From: Alphaproteobacteria bacterium
GTDB taxonomy: Bacteria; Pseudomonadota; Alphaproteobacteria; Rhizobiales; Xanthobacteraceae
Length of the DNA: 64,000 nucleotides
Direction: 5' to 3'
NCBI GenBank assembly: GCA_005884765.1
Contig: VAZV01000145.1
Coordinates: 46,321 to 110,320 of the forward strand
A program made the translations under genes and the position numbers. This document shows, in pieces, positions 62,193-64,000 of this stretch. Within the stretch, counting starts at the first letter, position 1. Every line of letters starts with the position of its first letter. The notes under the pieces are model-generated. The model did no database searches, was not told where the DNA came from, and saw nothing but the letters and a program-made list of their open reading frames with translations.

Positions 62193-63233
62193 ATGACCAT
62201 CCACAATGACGTCGTTGAAGCGATCGGCAATACGCCGCTCATCAAGTTGAAGCGCGCTTCCGAAGAAACCGGCTGCACCATTTTAGGCAAGGCCGAATTC
62301 ATGAACCCCGGGCAGTCGGTGAAGGACCGCGCCGGCAAATGGATGATCCTGGAGGCCGAGAAGCGCGGTGACCTCAAGTCCGGCGGCCTCGTCGTGGAAG
62401 CGACCGCCGGCAATACCGGGATCGGCCTTGCGGTGGTGGCGAGCGCGCGCGGTTACCGGACCCTGATCGTGATCCCGGAAACCCAGAGCCAGGAAAAGAA
62501 GGACATGCTGCGGCTATGCGGCGCCGAGCTGGTTGAAGTGCCGGCGCTGCCTTATGCCAATCCGAACAACTACCAGCATGTCGGAAGAAGGTTGGCCGAC
62601 CAGCTCCGCAAGAGCGAGCCGAACGGCGTGTTGTTCGCCGACCAGTGGAACAATCTGGATAACGCAAAGGCCCACTACGAATCGACCGGCCCGGAAATCT
62701 GGCAGCAGACCGGCGGCAAGGTTGACGGCTTCATCTGCTCCGTCGGCACCGGCGGCACGCTGGCGGGCGTCAGCCGCTACCTGAAGGAAAAGAATAACCG
62801 CATCGTCATTGCGTGCGCCGACCCCCCGGGGAATGCGATGTTTGAGCTGTTCAAGCACGGCCAGGCCAAATCGACCCCAGGCGGATCGATCACCGAAGGC
62901 ATCGGGCTTGGACGGGTCACACCTGTCATCGAGACCGCGAAGGTGGACGATGCCTACCTCATTCCGGACGAGGAAACCGTGCCGATCATTTACGAGTTGC
63001 TCGAGCACGAAGGCCTTTGCCTTGGCGGCTCGACCGGCGTCAACGTCGCCGGCGCGATTCGGCTCGCCAAGCAACTCGGGCCCGGCAAGACCATCGTCAC
63101 CATCCTCGCCGATTCCGGAAATCGCTATCAGTCAAAACTGTTCAATCCGGATTTCATGCGCGCGAAGAACCTGCCGGTGCCGGCGTGGCTGGAGAAGCGC
63201 AGCGACATCAGCGTGCCGTTCGAGAAGGTGTGA
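62193..63233 (+). CDS. cysK: Cysteine synthase A-type PLP enzyme
   Basis: A 346-residue O-acetylserine sulfhydrylase-type enzyme making cysteine from O-acetylserine and sulfide. VVEAIGNTPLIKLKRASE at the N-terminus, PLP lysine Lys44 in NPGQSVKDRAGKW, VVEATAGNTGIGLAVVASAR in the place of the usual TSGNTG loop, CSVGTGGTLAGVSRYL phosphate loop, and GSTGVNVAGAIRLAK. It is slightly longer than the classical 310-residue CysK because of inserts and a C-terminal extension. Activity on O-acetylserine is inferred. Single gene, followed by a palindromic repeat. Confidence 0.9.
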   Translation: MTIHNDVVEAIGNTPLIKLKRASEETGCTILGKAEFMNPGQSVKDRAGKWMILEAEKRGDLKSGGLVVEATAGNTGIGLAVVASARGYRTLIVIPETQSQEKKDMLRLCGAELVEVPALPYANPNNYQHVGRRLADQLRKSEPNGVLFADQWNNLDNAKAHYESTGPEIWQQTGGKVDGFICSVGTGGTLAGVSRYLKEKNNRIVIACADPPGNAMFELFKHGQAKSTPGGSITEGIGLGRVTPVIETAKVDDAYLIPDEETVPIIYELLEHEGLCLGGSTGVNVAGAIRLAKQLGPGKTIVTILADSGNRYQSKLFNPDFMRAKNLPVPAWLEKRSDISVPFEKV

Positions 63234-63248
63234 CCTCGCCGGGCCCGC

Positions 63249-63355
63249 CCTCATCCTGAGGAGCGACGTCTTCGTCGCGTCTCGAAGGATGGCTGCAAAA
63301 TGAGAACGGGGCCTCATGGTTCGAGACGCGCGAAGACGCGCTCCTCACCATGAGG
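63249..63355. repeat. Dispersed palindromic repeat downstream of cysK
   Basis: About 107 bases with two half-elements in opposite orientation: CCTCATCCTGAGGAGCGACG... followed by GTCTCGAAGGATG, and GGCCTCATGGTTCGAGACGC followed by GAAGACGCGCTCCTCACCAT. The halves pair over long stretches to form a large hairpin. This is a type of intergenic palindrome I recall as common in Bradyrhizobium genomes; only one copy is seen in this window. It may double as a transcription stop between the convergent cysK and ABC genes. Confidence 0.65.
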
Positions 63356-63362
63356 TTCTGGA

Positions 63363-64000
63363 TCACCGCAAAATCTGGCTTAAAAACAGCTTCGTCCGCG
63401 TGTGCTGCGGGTTGGCAAAAAACTCCACCGGCGTATTCGCCTCGATGATCTGGCCGGCATCCATGAAGACGATGCGGTTGGCTACCTCGCGTGCAAATCC
63501 CATCTCGTGGGTGACGACCAGCATGGTCATGCCTTCCCTGGCGAGGTCGACCATGGTGTCGAGCACCTCTTTCACCATTTCGGGATCCAGCGCCGAGGTC
63601 GGCTCGTCGAACAGCATGACCTTCGGATTCATCGTGAGCGCGCGCGCGATCGCGACACGCTGCTGCTGGCCACCCGACATCTGGCCCGGATATTTGTTGG
63701 CCTGATGCGGGATCTTGACCCGCTCCAGAAATTTCATCGCGGCCGCTTCGGCATCCTTTTTCGGGACGTTGCGCACCCAGATCGGCGCCAGCGTGCAGTT
63801 GTCGAGCACGGTCAGATGCGGGAACAGATTAAAGCTCTGGAACACCATTCCAACTTCGCGGCGAACTTCATCGACCCGCCGCAGGTTTGGCCCAAGCTCG
63901 ATGTCATCGACGACGATCTGGCCTTCCTGAAATTCCTCCAGCGCATTGATGCAGCGGATCAGCGTCGATTTGCCGGAGCCTGAGGGGCCGCAGACCACGA
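63363..64000 (-). CDS. General amino-acid ABC transporter ATP-binding protein, partial
   Basis: ATPase of a polar/general amino-acid ABC importer (AapP/BztD/GlnQ type), its start cut by the window edge. Walker [22 protein letters not shown]-loop [20 protein letters not shown], signature [16 protein letters not shown], Walker [21 protein letters not shown] and switch [15 protein letters not shown] are all present. The [13 protein letters not shown] segment is the one usual in AapP. Its permease and binding-protein genes should lie beyond the edge. Confidence 0.9.
   Translation of the reverse strand, partial: VVCGPSGSGKSTLIRCINALEEFQEGQIVVDDIELGPNLRRVDEVRREVGMVFQSFNLFPHLTVLDNCTLAPIWVRNVPKKDAEAAAMKFLERVKIPHQANKYPGQMSGGQQQRVAIARALTMNPKVMLFDEPTSALDPEMVKEVLDTMVDLAREGMTMLVVTHEMGFAREVANRIVFMDAGQIIEANTPVEFFANPQHTRTKLFLSQILR

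Overview
The window looks like a chromosomal stretch of an alphaproteobacterium of the Bradyrhizobium/Rhodopseudomonas group (Nitrobacteraceae). The reasons are high GC with GC-rich third codon positions, a FixJ-like/FixK-like regulatory pair with many TTGA-N6-TCAA boxes, family members typical of that group (DUF3141 PhaC-like protein, DUF992, LssY_C proteins, permease-ATPase amino-acid ABC fusion), and a dispersed palindromic repeat of a type I associate with Bradyrhizobium. This assignment is inference from gene content, not from a marker gene.

Region 1 (1-24 kb) is an oxygen-responsive island. After a partial atpB and a decayed ABC-transporter binding-protein gene, it carries two response regulators (one FixJ-like), a FixK-like Crp/Fnr regulator, and at least nine TTGA-N6-TCAA boxes in front of: an orphan periplasmic binding protein, an LssY_C lipoprotein, a K+ channel and CoA-transferase/MaoC genes (divergent), a DUF3141-pta-ackA-fabI operon, an AI-2E-family permease and a GNAT acetyltransferase (divergent), a SulP permease, a Cax antiporter, small proteins, and a cydABX operon with a CydP-like leader gene. 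The simplest reading is a self-contained cascade, FixJ-like to FixK-like to boxes, for low-oxygen metabolism: acetyl-P/acetate overflow, ion balance and a high-affinity bd oxidase. A nearly identical inverted repeat precedes fixK and lies between the two regulator genes.

Region 2 (24.9-38.1 kb) is one giant adhesin-type gene (about 4.3 kaa): FecR domain, about 15 Ig-like repeats, a long beta-strand repeat region, and a C-terminal type-I-secretion-like tail that is knocked out of frame by a local deletion. A LuxR-type regulator is divergent from it.

Region 3 (38-52 kb) is mostly envelope functions: a hydrolase lipoprotein, DUF992, a Tat-type beta carbonic anhydrase, a second LssY_C protein, a frameshifted patatin, a multi-spanning membrane protein, small exported proteins, and an RND efflux pump with a frameshift.

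Region 4 (52-60 kb) holds a CaCA exchanger and a compact amide-utilisation-like locus on the minus strand: binding protein, permease-ATPase fusion, acetamidase/formamidase, an AraC regulator fused to a second acetamidase/formamidase, and RidA. The regulator-enzyme fusion is the most unusual single gene in the window.

Region 5 (60-64 kb) is ordinary: small exported protein, tRNA-Cys, DTW-domain protein, cysteine synthase, a palindromic repeat, and a partial amino-acid ABC ATPase.

Four genes (SulP, adhesin tail, patatin, RND pump) are out of frame. Two look like single-base indels and two like short deletions, so either pseudogenisation or sequence/assembly errors should be considered.
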